Positions 26,021-34,551 of a DNA stretch of 64,000 bases are shown piece after piece. Within the stretch, counting starts at the first letter, position 1. Each line of letters starts with the position of its first letter. A model generated the notes under the pieces. It did not search any database and had not been told where the DNA came from. It was given only the letters and a program-made list of their open reading frames with translations. Source of the DNA: Actinomyces sp. ICM47. GTDB lineage: Bacteria > Actinomycetota > Actinomycetes > Actinomycetales > Actinomycetaceae. The position numbers and the translations under genes were made by a program. Location of the stretch: contig NZ_ALCA01000100.1 of NCBI RefSeq assembly GCF_000278725.1, positions 8,261-72,260 of the forward strand, in the 5' to 3' direction.

Positions 26021-27460
26021 TCACTCCTCGTGGGAGGAACCCTTCGCCAGATACTGAGCGACCTGGAATGCCATCTCCAAGCTCTGCTGATGATTCAAAC
26101 GAGGATCGACGAGCGTCTCGTAACGATCACGCAGCGACTCGTCGTCGATATGCTCGGAGCCGCCAATCACCTCGGTGACGTCGTCACCGGTGAGCTCGAC
26201 ATGCAGGCCGCCCGGCACAGTGCCCGCTGCCTCGTGCGCCTCGAAGAAGCCACGGACCTCGTCCATGACCGTCTCAAAACGACGTGTCTTATATCCGGTC
26301 GACGACGTGATCGTGTTGCCGTGCATCGGATCCGTCATCCACGTGATCGGTCGGCCATCCTCGCGCGCCGCCTCAAGCAGCGGAGGCAGCACCTCACGGA
26401 TGCGTTGCGCACCCATGCGCGTGATGAAGGACAGGCGTCCCTCCTCGCCATCCGGGTTGAGACGGTCGATGAGCGAGAGCATCTGATCGCGTGTCGTGGA
26501 CGGACCAAGCTTGACCCCAATCGGGTTACGCACGCGCGACAGCAGCTCGATATGAGCTCCCTCCTCCTCGCGCGTCCGCTCCCCCACCCACAGGAAGTGG
26601 GCAGACGTGTTGTAGGGCTCGCCCGTACGCGAATCAATGCGCGTCATCGCCGACTCATACTCCAGGAGCAGAGCCTCATGCGAGGAATACAGGTCCACGT
26701 CACGCAGCGTCTCAAAATCAACGCCCGCTGCTCCCATGAACTTGATCGCGCGGTGAATGTCGGCGGCCAGCGACTCGTAGCGCGCATACGCCGGATTCGA
26801 CATGAAGCCCTGATTCCAACGGTGTACCTGCCGCAGATCCGCATAGCCGCCCTTCGTGAAGGCGCGGATCAGGTTCAGCGTCGAGGCCGCATGGTTATAC
26901 AGGGACAGGAGGCGCTGCGGGTCGGGCTCGCGCGCCTCGGGAGTGAACTCGAACGAGTTGACCGCGTCGCCGCGATAGCTCGGCAGCGTCACGCCGTCGC
27001 GCGTCTCCAGGTCGGAGGAACGAGGCTTAGCGTACTGCCCCGCGATACGACCGACCTTGATGACCGGCAGCGACGCGCCGTACGTCAGGACGACAGCCAT
27101 CTGCAGCAGCGTCTGGATCTTCAAACGCACGTGATCGGCGGTCGCCTCCGCAAAGGTTTCGGCACAGTCTCCGCCCATCAGCACAAAGGCCTCGCCGCGG
27201 GACGCCGCACCCATCCACGTGCGCAGGTCATCGACCTCGCCCGCAAACACGAGGGGCGGCTGACGGCGCAGCTGAGCCGTCACCTCGGACACGGACTCGG
27301 CATCCGCGTACGAGGGCTGTTGGGCCGCGTCCAGGCCGCGCCACGTATCCCAGGGAGCGCGCTCCCCGGACTCGGGCGACCACAGACGCTCGGGGACGCG
27401 GCGGGTGCGAGGCTTACGCACAGGCTCCCCGCCGCGTCCGGGAGTGATGGAAGGAATCAC
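26021..27460 (-). CDS. aroG: 3-deoxy-7-phosphoheptulonate synthase, class II
   Basis: First enzyme of the shikimate pathway, joining phosphoenolpyruvate and erythrose 4-phosphate. The 479-residue protein is a class II (plant/mycobacterial) type. It has MGGDCAETF, VIKVGRIAGQYAKPRSSD, VHRWNQGF, the metal/PEP-binding WMTDPMHGNT and GLHVELTGDDVTEVIGG. The start is GTG 27460, ten bases after the pfp stop, so pfp-aroG may be co-transcribed. Class II enzymes in mycobacteria are feedback-inhibited by combined aromatic amino acids; whether this one is cannot be seen. Confidence 0.95.
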   Translation of the reverse strand: MIPSITPGRGGEPVRKPRTRRVPERLWSPESGERAPWDTWRGLDAAQQPSYADAESVSEVTAQLRRQPPLVFAGEVDDLRTWMGAASRGEAFVLMGGDCAETFAEATADHVRLKIQTLLQMAVVLTYGASLPVIKVGRIAGQYAKPRSSDLETRDGVTLPSYRGDAVNSFEFTPEAREPDPQRLLSLYNHAASTLNLIRAFTKGGYADLRQVHRWNQGFMSNPAYARYESLAADIHRAIKFMGAAGVDFETLRDVDLYSSHEALLLEYESAMTRIDSRTGEPYNTSAHFLWVGERTREEEGAHIELLSRVRNPIGVKLGPSTTRDQMLSLIDRLNPDGEEGRLSFITRMGAQRIREVLPPLLEAAREDGRPITWMTDPMHGNTITSSTGYKTRRFETVMDEVRGFFEAHEAAGTVPGGLHVELTGDDVTEVIGGSEHIDDESLRDRYETLVDPRLNHQQSLEMAFQVAQYLAKGSSHEE

Positions 27461-27470
27461 GCGAAGCGAC

Positions 27471-28688
27471 TCACTCGCCAGCCGGCTCGACGCTCTGGCC
27501 GATCTCGGCCATCATCTCGAGGAACCACGGAGCCGAGATGTCGAAAGGCTTGCCACCCGCGATGCGCGGGAACGGGATAGCCTTCAGACGATCGTTGTCC
27601 TCTTCGTCGTGACCGATGACGCCGGACTCGCCCTTGAACGCGCACTCGACGGCCAGGTCGGTCATCGACTTGATCAGGCGAAGGTCGTCGGCGTTGGCGC
27701 GCGAGGAACGCGAGAAGTAGCCGGACTTCTGAACCATGACCTTCTCAGCGTCGATCTTCTCGGCGAACTGCTTAGCGAACCACTGGCCGGGGTTGATCGT
27801 GTCGAGCTTGACGTGGCCGAAGGGGTCGCGCTGGACCTCGCCACCGGCAGCCTCGATCTCCGCGATGATCTCGGGGACGCCAGCGCCCTCAGACAGGAAG
27901 ATGTTGACGTTGCCCTGCTCGTCCATGATCGCCTTGAGGCGCTTGGCCTCGGCGTCCAGATCGATCTTCATCTCGGGCACGAAGATGGCGTGGATGTCCC
28001 AACGTTCCTTCGACAGGCCGATCGAGGGCACCCACTCCTGGGTCTTGAGCCACTCGTGGTAGCGGTGCGAACCCGCAGCGGTCAGCCACCCGCAGTGGCG
28101 GCCCATGATCTCGTGGATGATGAGCATGCGGGGGTTGGAGCGATGCTCGCCGATAACGTTCTGGGAGTACTCCGACACCTCTTCGGCGGCGGTCCAAGCG
28201 CCGAGGGACTGACGGATCGGCACCACGTCGTTGTCGATGGTCTTGGGCAGGCCCACGACGGTCAGGTGGTAGTCGTGCTCCTCCAGGTAGGCAGCAAGGT
28301 CGGCGGCCGTCGTATTGGTGTCGTCGCCACCGATGGTGTGCAGGACATCAACGCCGTCGGTGCGCAGCTGCTCGGCAGCCTTCTGCAGCGGATCCTCATC
28401 CTCGGCGACGAGGCCGCGCTCGACCAGGTTTTTCTTGTTCGTCAGCTTGACGCGGGAGTTACCGATCGGGGATCCGCCGTAACGGTGGAGGACGGCAGCG
28501 TGCTTACGAGCCTCCTCGTCCACCAGCACGTAGTTGCCGGTGAGCAGGCCGTGGTAGCCATTCTGGTAAGCGATGATCTCGACGGAGGGATCAATTTCGT
28601 TGTAGCGCTCGATGAGTCCACCGACAGCGGAGGACAGGCACGGGGCGAAGCCACCTGCGGTCAGCAGGGCAACACGACGGACCGACAT
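27471..28688 (-). CDS. pfp: PPi-dependent 6-phosphofructokinase
   Basis: Reversibly phosphorylates fructose 6-phosphate using pyrophosphate. The residues that set phosphoryl donor type indicate PPi: GGDDTNTTA (Asp where ATP enzymes have Gly) and PKTIDND (Lys where ATP enzymes have Gly). IHEIMGRHCGWL is also typical. ATG 28688 follows AAAGG by eight bases, giving 405 residues. PPi-type glycolysis is known in Actinomyces, which fits the proposed taxon. Clustered with aroG and plsC on the minus strand. Confidence 0.9.
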   Translation of the reverse strand: MSVRRVALLTAGGFAPCLSSAVGGLIERYNEIDPSVEIIAYQNGYHGLLTGNYVLVDEEARKHAAVLHRYGGSPIGNSRVKLTNKKNLVERGLVAEDEDPLQKAAEQLRTDGVDVLHTIGGDDTNTTAADLAAYLEEHDYHLTVVGLPKTIDNDVVPIRQSLGAWTAAEEVSEYSQNVIGEHRSNPRMLIIHEIMGRHCGWLTAAGSHRYHEWLKTQEWVPSIGLSKERWDIHAIFVPEMKIDLDAEAKRLKAIMDEQGNVNIFLSEGAGVPEIIAEIEAAGGEVQRDPFGHVKLDTINPGQWFAKQFAEKIDAEKVMVQKSGYFSRSSRANADDLRLIKSMTDLAVECAFKGESGVIGHDEEDNDRLKAIPFPRIAGGKPFDISAPWFLEMMAEIGQSVEPAGE

Positions 28689-28854
28689 GAATGTCACCTT
28701 TCTCAGGTTGGTTAGGTACGGCCCCGCGCAGATAGGCGAGCCGCGACACCCGGGCTGCCCGATGGGGCTGCCTAGTGCATGGACCCGCGCGTGAGCAGGG
28801 CACAGTCCATTCTACCCGGCCCGTGTCACGTTTCGCCAAGGACGCCCGTCCCAC

Positions 28855-28878
28855 GGAACGATGCCGAAGCATCGTCCC
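28855..28878 (-). terminator. UUCG-capped hairpin downstream of plsC
   Basis: ACGATGC and GCATCGT enclose a loop that reads UUCG, closed by C-G, on the minus strand: an extra-stable tetraloop. It lies 12 bases after the plsC stop. There is no T-run. Confidence 0.65.
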
Positions 28879-28889
28879 GCAAGAGGCGA

Positions 28890-29705
28890 TTACTTGGAGG
28901 AATCCTCCTTGTTCTCTTCCTCCGACGTTTCTTCTTCGGGAGCGGTCGGCACGGGCACGTCGGGAGCCGTGCGTCCGCCCGGGGCGGTGCGGCCGTTGGA
29001 GGGAACCGGCCCCTCGAACGCGCCCTCGGCTGCCAGCTGGGCCTTGACATCCGCGGCGTACAGGTCGACGTACTCCTGACCGGACAGCAGCATCAGGTTG
29101 TACATGATCTCATCGGTGATGGCGCGCAGCACGTAGCGGTCCTTGTGCAGACCCTTGTAGCGCGAGAAATCGAGGGGCTCACCGATGACCATTCCAATGT
29201 TGGTGCGCGAGGGGATCTTCTGGCCGATCGGCTGGGCAGCGTGCGTGCCGATCATGGCAACGGGGATGACGGGCGCGCCAGACAGGAGGGCCAGGCGGGC
29301 GACGCCGGTCTTGCCTCGGTAGAGGCGACCGTCGGGGCTACGCGTACCCTCGGGGTAGATACCGAAAAGCTCACCCGAGCGCAGGCGCTTGAGTCCGGCG
29401 TTGAGCGCAGCCTCGGAGGCGCGTCCGCCGGTGCGATCCACGGGGATGGTGCCGACCGCACGCATGAACTCCTTGGTCATCCAGCCCTTCACACCGGTGC
29501 CGGTGAAGTAGTCGGCCTTGCCCATGAAGACGACTTCGCGGTCAAGCATCATGGGCAAGAACACGGAGTCCCACACGGCATTGTGGTTGGAGGCCAGGAT
29601 GGCGGGCCCCTCGGCGGGGACGTTTTCCTTGCCTCGAATCCACGGGTGATACGCAGCCTTCAGAACGGGACTGCCGGTCGCTTTGAGTGCCTGGTAGAAC
29701 GCCAC
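28890..29705 (-). CDS. 1-acylglycerol-3-phosphate O-acyltransferase (PlsC family)
   Basis: Adds an acyl chain to lysophosphatidate to make phosphatidate, or acts on a related lysolipid. The HX4D catalytic motif is SNHNAVWDS (H41, D46), and the EGTRS substrate motif is in GIYPEGTRSPDG. GTG 29705 follows GAGGAG by five bases. The last 45 residues are an acidic, low-complexity tail (EEETSEEENKEDSSK) not needed for the fold. Corresponds in neighbourhood to Rv2182c. Confidence 0.9.
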   Translation of the reverse strand: MAFYQALKATGSPVLKAAYHPWIRGKENVPAEGPAILASNHNAVWDSVFLPMMLDREVVFMGKADYFTGTGVKGWMTKEFMRAVGTIPVDRTGGRASEAALNAGLKRLRSGELFGIYPEGTRSPDGRLYRGKTGVARLALLSGAPVIPVAMIGTHAAQPIGQKIPSRTNIGMVIGEPLDFSRYKGLHKDRYVLRAITDEIMYNLMLLSGQEYVDLYAADVKAQLAAEGAFEGPVPSNGRTAPGGRTAPDVPVPTAPEEETSEEENKEDSSK

Positions 29706-29750
29706 TGTGACTCCTCAATTGTCAGCGGGCGCGCGGGCGCGCGTTCGAAT

Positions 29751-29756
29751 TAGTAT
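29751..29756 (+). promoter_or_regulatory. -10 box TAGTAT for the leaderless DEDD exonuclease gene
   Basis: TAGTAT ends seven bases before ATG 29764; no ribosome site is present. Confidence 0.5.
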
Positions 29757-29763
29757 CAACTCT

Positions 29764-31497
29764 ATGACGAAAGAGACTCACGTGCGCAATTGTTCAGGAA
29801 GCATCGCGCCCGTGGGGTCGGACAAACGCTATGCTCGCGAGCTTGTTTCTGACACATTGTCTCGTAGTGCGAGACCGGAGGTTCAGCTGAGCCTCGACGC
29901 TGTGGGCACCCCGGCCTCGGACGGGCACTGGGTGGTCGTCGACCTGGAGACGACGGGTCTGGGCGTCGGAGCAGAGATCACAGAAATCGGCGCGGTGCGC
30001 GTGCGAGGCGGGCGCCTTGCCGACGAGTTCTCCTCACTCGCGCGTCCCTGCGCGCCAATTCCCCCGTTCATTACCTCCCTGACGGGCCTCACTCCCGCGA
30101 TGGTCGCCGATGCGGATCCTATCGGACCGGTGTTGGAACGCTTTCTTGAGTGGTCGGGGCTGGAGGGTGAGGATGCGCCTGTGCTCGTCGCTCACAACGC
30201 GTCCTTCGACGTCGGGTTCCTGCGCCGAGCGGCGCGCGCGTCGGGGCGTCCCTGGCCGAAGGTCCAGGTTGTGGACACGCTCGGTTTGGCGCGCTTAGCA
30301 CTGCCCCGTCCGCTCGTGCGTAACCACAAGCTCGGAACCATCGCCTCGTACTTTGGAACCGCGACAGTCCCGGAGCACCGCGCGCTCGGGGATGCGCGCG
30401 CGACGGCCGAGGTATTGCTCGGCTTCGTAGACCTCCTGGCCTCGGCGGGCGTCACCGACGTAGAGGACCTGCTGGTCCTCAGCGATGCAGCTCCCTCCCG
30501 CCGCCCCGCCACGCCGTCCTTCGTCGCCGAGCTGCCGAGCGCTCCGGGTGTCTATCATTTCGTCGACGTCTCGGGGGATGCGCTCTACGTCGGGTCGGCC
30601 TCGTCCCTGCGCTCACGCGTGGGCAGTTACTACACGCGCGCGGAGAAGCGCCCGAAGGTCCAGCGCATGGTGTCTCTGGCGGCCGGGGTGCGCTCTTTTC
30701 CCACTGCCTCCGTGCTGGAGGCGCGTGTGCGGGAGCTGCGCGACATCGCGGCGCTGGCACCGCCATACAACTCAGCGTCGCGCAGGCAAGCCAATCAGCA
30801 CTGGGTCGTGCGCGAAGCAGATCGTGCCATCGTGGTCCCCCGCGTCGGTCTCTCTGACCTGCCCCGGGCGCTCGGCCCCTTCGGCACGCGTGCACACGCC
30901 ACGCGGGCAGCGAACGCGATTATGCGGGCGCTTTCGGAGAGCGAAGACGCGCAGGCCCCCTCCTTCATCGACGAGGCCGTGGCCGCTTCATCGCTCGCCG
31001 TTCCCGAGGCCCTCACCGCGGTCATGACGCGCCTTGGCGCCCAGAGCCTCTTCGAGTCGGCAGCCCGCGCGCGCGACGAGCTCGGTGCCTACATGGCGGG
31101 CGTTGAACGCGCGACGATGCGCCCGATCCTCGCGGCACCGCGCATTGTGTGGGGCGCGCGCCGAGACGCGGGCGAACCCGGATGGGTCATGCATGTGGCG
31201 TCCTATGGGCGCTACATCAATTCGGTCGTGGTGCCGCCCCGAACCGATCCCACTGCGTGGATCGAGGTCCTGACATCGACGCCTGTGCTCGAGGTCGATG
31301 GACTCGCGGCACAGGCAGCATCATGGTCGGAGAGCGCGCTCATCTGCGCCCAGCTGAGCGAGCCGGGCACGCGCCTCATCGCGTGGGAGTCTCCCCTGCC
31401 ATGGGCGGCACCGATGCTCAGCCCCCTACGCGACGGGCGGCTGCGTGAACTCCTCGCTCACGCAACCGCCCATCCGCACGAACGCTCGCGCGCGTAG
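29764..31497 (+). CDS. DEDD-family 3'-5' exonuclease fused to a GIY-YIG (UvrC-like) domain
   Basis: Residues 50-220 are a DnaQ-type exonuclease (VVVDLETTGLG, VAHNASFDVGFL, HRALGDARATAEV). Residues 255-330 are a GIY-YIG nuclease domain like that at the N-terminus of UvrC (GVYHFVDVSGDALYVGSASS, LRSRVGSYY). The remaining 240 residues have no clear match. Homologues (Rv2191) are conserved in actinobacteria and annotated as UvrC-like or DEDD exonuclease proteins; their substrate is not established. I chose ATG 29764, seven bases after TAGTAT; the frame is open to 29707. It is convergent with trpD, as Rv2191 and Rv2192c are. Confidence 0.87.
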   Translation: MTKETHVRNCSGSIAPVGSDKRYARELVSDTLSRSARPEVQLSLDAVGTPASDGHWVVVDLETTGLGVGAEITEIGAVRVRGGRLADEFSSLARPCAPIPPFITSLTGLTPAMVADADPIGPVLERFLEWSGLEGEDAPVLVAHNASFDVGFLRRAARASGRPWPKVQVVDTLGLARLALPRPLVRNHKLGTIASYFGTATVPEHRALGDARATAEVLLGFVDLLASAGVTDVEDLLVLSDAAPSRRPATPSFVAELPSAPGVYHFVDVSGDALYVGSASSLRSRVGSYYTRAEKRPKVQRMVSLAAGVRSFPTASVLEARVRELRDIAALAPPYNSASRRQANQHWVVREADRAIVVPRVGLSDLPRALGPFGTRAHATRAANAIMRALSESEDAQAPSFIDEAVAASSLAVPEALTAVMTRLGAQSLFESAARARDELGAYMAGVERATMRPILAAPRIVWGARRDAGEPGWVMHVASYGRYINSVVVPPRTDPTAWIEVLTSTPVLEVDGLAAQAASWSESALICAQLSEPGTRLIAWESPLPWAAPMLSPLRDGRLRELLAHATAHPHERSRA

Positions 31498-31511
31498 GCG
31501 CGAACAGGCTG

Positions 31512-32567
31512 TTAGGCGTTGGACGCGGCCACCCAGCGTTCAACCAGGCGTGCTCCGACACCGTCCGCGAGAGCAGCAAGGCCGCGATCAACCGCGACGC
31601 GCATGCGCTCCTCGAAGTCGGCGGGACTGACCGGGTTGTCCAGGCCCTCCCAGGCCAGGATGCCCGCACCAACGTTGAGGGCGACGGCGTCGCGCACGGC
31701 ATCTGCTCCACCACCCGAGAGGACCTCGCGGGCCACGGCAGCATTCTCAACGGCTTCGCCACCGGCCAGGTCTTCGATGGTCGCCGACGCCATGCCGAGA
31801 GAGTCACGAGCGTCGAAAGCAACCTCGCTGACGTGACCACCGTTCACGATCCACACCTGGTTCGTATCAGTTGTCGTCAGCTCGTCAAGTCCCGTGGTCG
31901 CGCCGCGGAAAACAAGGGCGGACAGCCCGCGCGACGCATAGACCCCCGCCATGAGGCGCGCGTTTTCTTCCTTGGCCGCACCGATTGCGCAGGCTTGCAC
32001 CTTCGCGGGGTTCGTCAGCGGACCAAGCACGTTGAAGGCCGTCGGGAAGCCGAGCGCGCGGCGCACCGGGGCGGCAAAGCGCATCGACGGGTGCATTTTG
32101 TTAGCGAAAAGGAACGCGATGCCGACCTCATCGAAAATGGAGCGCAGCTGATCAACCTCGACGTCCAGGTTGACGCCCAGCGCCTCGATCACGTCGGCAG
32201 AACCGGACTTCGACGTGGACGCCCGGTTACCGTGCTTAACGAGAGGAATGCCCATCGCGGCCAGCACGATCGCGGACATGGTCGAAATGTTGACGGTCTT
32301 GTAGCCGTCCCCGCCCGTGCCGACGATGTCGAGGGCGCGGCTGGGCAGGTCCACGCGCTGCGCGTGATCCTGCATGCCATCAGCGAGGCCATGGATCTCC
32401 TCGACTGTGGCTCCCTTGACCGCCATGGCAGTCAGGAAGGAGGCGAGGCGGGCTTCACCCAGCTCGCCGCTCATCACCTGGTCCATGAGCCAGTAGGACT
32501 GGTCGTAGTCCAGCGACTCACCGGCGATGAGAGAAGCGATGATCGGACCCCATTCGCGCCGACTCAT
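31512..32567 (-). CDS. trpD: Anthranilate phosphoribosyltransferase
   Basis: Second step of tryptophan synthesis: anthranilate plus PRPP. The 351-residue protein has the PRPP/phosphate motif DIVGTGGDGYKTVNIST, KHGNRASTSKSGSADV and the Mg-binding GLDELTTTD. Its ATG overlaps the receiver-protein stop (ATGA). No other trp genes are in the window, so it is a lone trpD as in mycobacteria (Rv2192c). Confidence 0.95.
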   Translation of the reverse strand: MSRREWGPIIASLIAGESLDYDQSYWLMDQVMSGELGEARLASFLTAMAVKGATVEEIHGLADGMQDHAQRVDLPSRALDIVGTGGDGYKTVNISTMSAIVLAAMGIPLVKHGNRASTSKSGSADVIEALGVNLDVEVDQLRSIFDEVGIAFLFANKMHPSMRFAAPVRRALGFPTAFNVLGPLTNPAKVQACAIGAAKEENARLMAGVYASRGLSALVFRGATTGLDELTTTDTNQVWIVNGGHVSEVAFDARDSLGMASATIEDLAGGEAVENAAVAREVLSGGGADAVRDAVALNVGAGILAWEGLDNPVSPADFEERMRVAVDRGLAALADGVGARLVERWVAASNA

Positions 32568-32959
32568 CGGGCTGCCCCGCGCAAGACCTCGGCGACAGTT
32601 TCCTGAAGGATGATCGGGTCAATCGGGTCGGAAACCGTGGCGGTGGCACCGGCCCAGGTGGCCAGCCACTCGTCCTGGGGGCGCGCCGTCAGGAAAATGA
32701 TCGGGGGAACGCCGTCGCGGGTCTCCTGGAGATCCTGGGCGACGGACATGCCGCCCTCCTTCTTTGACTCGGCGTCGAGGACGAGCAACGCGAAATCCTG
32801 CTGGTCGAAGGCGTCGCGCACGCCGAAGCCGGTGGCGGCCTCCACCCATTCAATGCGGGGCGTGTCCTTAGACGCGCGCAGACCGATGCCGTTGATGACG
32901 GCGGCGCGCTTGTCCTTATCGTCGCTGAAAACCAGGATTCGAACGGTTTCGTCGCTCAT
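32564..32959 (-). CDS. Stand-alone receiver-like (atypical response regulator) protein
   Basis: A 131-residue single-domain protein with the receiver fold order: VRILVFSDDKDKR (acidic pair), FALLVLDAESKKEGG (candidate phospho-Asp), IIFLTARPQ (Thr). The conserved lysine of the K-P motif is replaced: the segment reads VSDPIDP. It may thus be phosphorylated poorly or act without phosphorylation. It has no output domain. ATG 32959 follows AAGGAG. It is translationally coupled to trpD, but any link with tryptophan synthesis is unproven. Confidence 0.78.
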   Translation of the reverse strand: MSDETVRILVFSDDKDKRAAVINGIGLRASKDTPRIEWVEAATGFGVRDAFDQQDFALLVLDAESKKEGGMSVAQDLQETRDGVPPIIFLTARPQDEWLATWAGATATVSDPIDPIILQETVAEVLRGAAR

Positions 32960-33013
32960 GGAAACTCTCCTTGCGTGTGTGGCGTAAATAGACGCGTTGG
33001 CCACATTCTAACG

Positions 33014-33052
33014 GGTTGCGGGCAGCTCCCCCACTGGGAGCCGCCCGCAACC
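33014..33052 (-). terminator. Terminator downstream of the FKBP lipoprotein gene
   Basis: GGTTGCGGGC and GCTCCC pair with GGGAGC and GCCCGCAACC around a 5-base loop, with one mismatch. Minus strand, between the FKBP gene and the receiver gene. Confidence 0.75.
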
Positions 33053-33078
33053 GTTGACTGGAATCAAGTCGGAGTCAA

Positions 33079-34092
33079 TTACTCCATCGAGGACACGCCG
33101 ACGATATCGACGATCATGACGCTCGCCTGAGCCGAAGCGCCCGACTGCCCGCCTGCGCCAGGAATCGGGGTGACCAAGAGGAGACGGGAACCAACCGTGT
33201 ACCCGGCCAGACCGGCATCGGTCACGGGAGCTTCTTCAACTGCCTGCGCCCAGGTCGACTCAGTCTGTCCCTGCGCTCCGAATCCACCGGCGACCGCCTT
33301 GTACAGGAACGTCTGGCCGTTCGCCAGCTCCTCGCCGCTTCCCTTGTAGACCGTGTAGATCTTGCGTTCGGTCGGGACGCTCTGAGACTCGTCGATCGCC
33401 AGAGTCGGTTCGACGCCAGCGTCACCGGACACGGTGATACCGGCGGGCAGTTCCTCGCCGGTCGCAGTCGCGCCGGTCAGGACAGATGCATCGGCGATCT
33501 TCTGAGTGCTCGCTGCCAGGATGTCAACCACGAACACCAGCGTGGAGTTCGCCGGGATCGAGGCGTTTGCCTGGGACCCGTAGCCGAGCGAGGAAGGAAT
33601 AACCAGCTCGACGCGATCACCGACGTGCGTGTGGGCCAGACCGTAACCCCATCCCTTGACGACCTTACTGAGGGGGAACTCGATCGGCTGGCCCTTCGTG
33701 TAGGAGGAATCGAAGACGGTGCCGTTCCACAGCGCGCCAACGTAGTTGACCTTCACCGTCGCACCGGGGCACACGAGCGCGCCGTCACCCTGCTTGAGGG
33801 TCTTCACCAGGACCTTGTCGGTGGGTTCAGAACCCGTTCCCGCGGCGATGACGGGGGTGTCGTCACCCGTGACACCGGGGAAAGACCCCTTTCCGGAGCG
33901 GTCAACGAACTTCTGCTGGTCCGCGGAATCGTCGGTCGCACACGCGGAGTAGTCGATCTCGCTTGCCGAGACGGCGGGAGACGCGGACGACGTCGTGTTG
34001 GACGAGGAGGTCAGGTCGGTGCAGGCGGAGAGGCCAAGTGCGAGGGCAACAGCGCCAGCGAGGGCGCCGAAGCGGCGCAGGGAGGACATCAT
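33079..34092 (-). CDS. FKBP-type peptidyl-prolyl isomerase lipoprotein
   Basis: Exported lipoprotein of 337 residues: a signal peptide ends in the lipobox LSAC (Cys24). One canonical FKBP domain (about 95-195) has VKVNYVGALWNGTVFDSSY, VKGWGYGLAHTHVGDRVELV and SLGYGSQANASIPANSTLVF. A second, more diverged FKBP-like domain follows (230-337). It probably helps fold exported proteins outside the membrane. Two adjacent ATG codons open it. It lies 20 bases downstream of erpA and may be read with it. Confidence 0.9.
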   Translation of the reverse strand: MMSSLRRFGALAGAVALALGLSACTDLTSSSNTTSSASPAVSASEIDYSACATDDSADQQKFVDRSGKGSFPGVTGDDTPVIAAGTGSEPTDKVLVKTLKQGDGALVCPGATVKVNYVGALWNGTVFDSSYTKGQPIEFPLSKVVKGWGYGLAHTHVGDRVELVIPSSLGYGSQANASIPANSTLVFVVDILAASTQKIADASVLTGATATGEELPAGITVSGDAGVEPTLAIDESQSVPTERKIYTVYKGSGEELANGQTFLYKAVAGGFGAQGQTESTWAQAVEEAPVTDAGLAGYTVGSRLLLVTPIPGAGGQSGASAQASVMIVDIVGVSSME

Positions 34093-34112
34093 GGGTGGGA
34101 GTCTCTTTCGGC

Positions 34113-34466
34113 TCAGTGGAAGGATTCGCCGCAGGCACAGGTGTTCTGGGCGTTCGGGTTGTCGATCGTGAAGCCCTGACGCTCGATGGTGTCAGCGAAG
34201 TCAATCGTGGCACCACTCAGGTAGGGCACGCTCATGCGGTCGACGACGACCTCGACGCCGTCGAAGGAACGGATAGCGTCCCCGTCGAGCATGCGGTCAT
34301 CGAAGTAGAGCTGGTAGATCAGGCCCGAGCAGCCACCGGGCTGCACGGCGATACGCAGGCGCAGGTCGTCGCGACCCTCCTGCTCGAGGAGGCTCTTCAC
34401 CTTCGCGGCAGCGACGTCGGTGAGGGTGACCTCGTGGGTGGGAGCCTGAGTTGTGGACTCGGACAT
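34113..34466 (-). CDS. erpA: A-type iron-sulfur carrier/insertion protein
   Basis: Carries [Fe-S] clusters to target proteins. ATG 34466 (MSESTTQAPTHEV, 117 aa) follows AAGGAG by five bases; the longer frame to 34655 runs into glycerate kinase. The three cysteine ligands are in PGGCSGL and NTCACGESF. It corresponds to the single ErpA/HesB-type protein of actinobacteria. Confidence 0.93.
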   Translation of the reverse strand: MSESTTQAPTHEVTLTDVAAAKVKSLLEQEGRDDLRLRIAVQPGGCSGLIYQLYFDDRMLDGDAIRSFDGVEVVVDRMSVPYLSGATIDFADTIERQGFTIDNPNAQNTCACGESFH

Positions 34467-34551
34467 GGTGCTCCTTATCGTGCTGAATAGACGTATGCGC
34501 TTGACACAGTACTCCCCCGGCTGCGCCCCGCGCGAGAGGTGGGATGCGCGC

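Noticed and set aside
25982..27580. 532-codon plus-strand frame opposite aroG
   Set aside because: Antisense shadow of a clear class II DAHP synthase; it starts inside the terminator loop.
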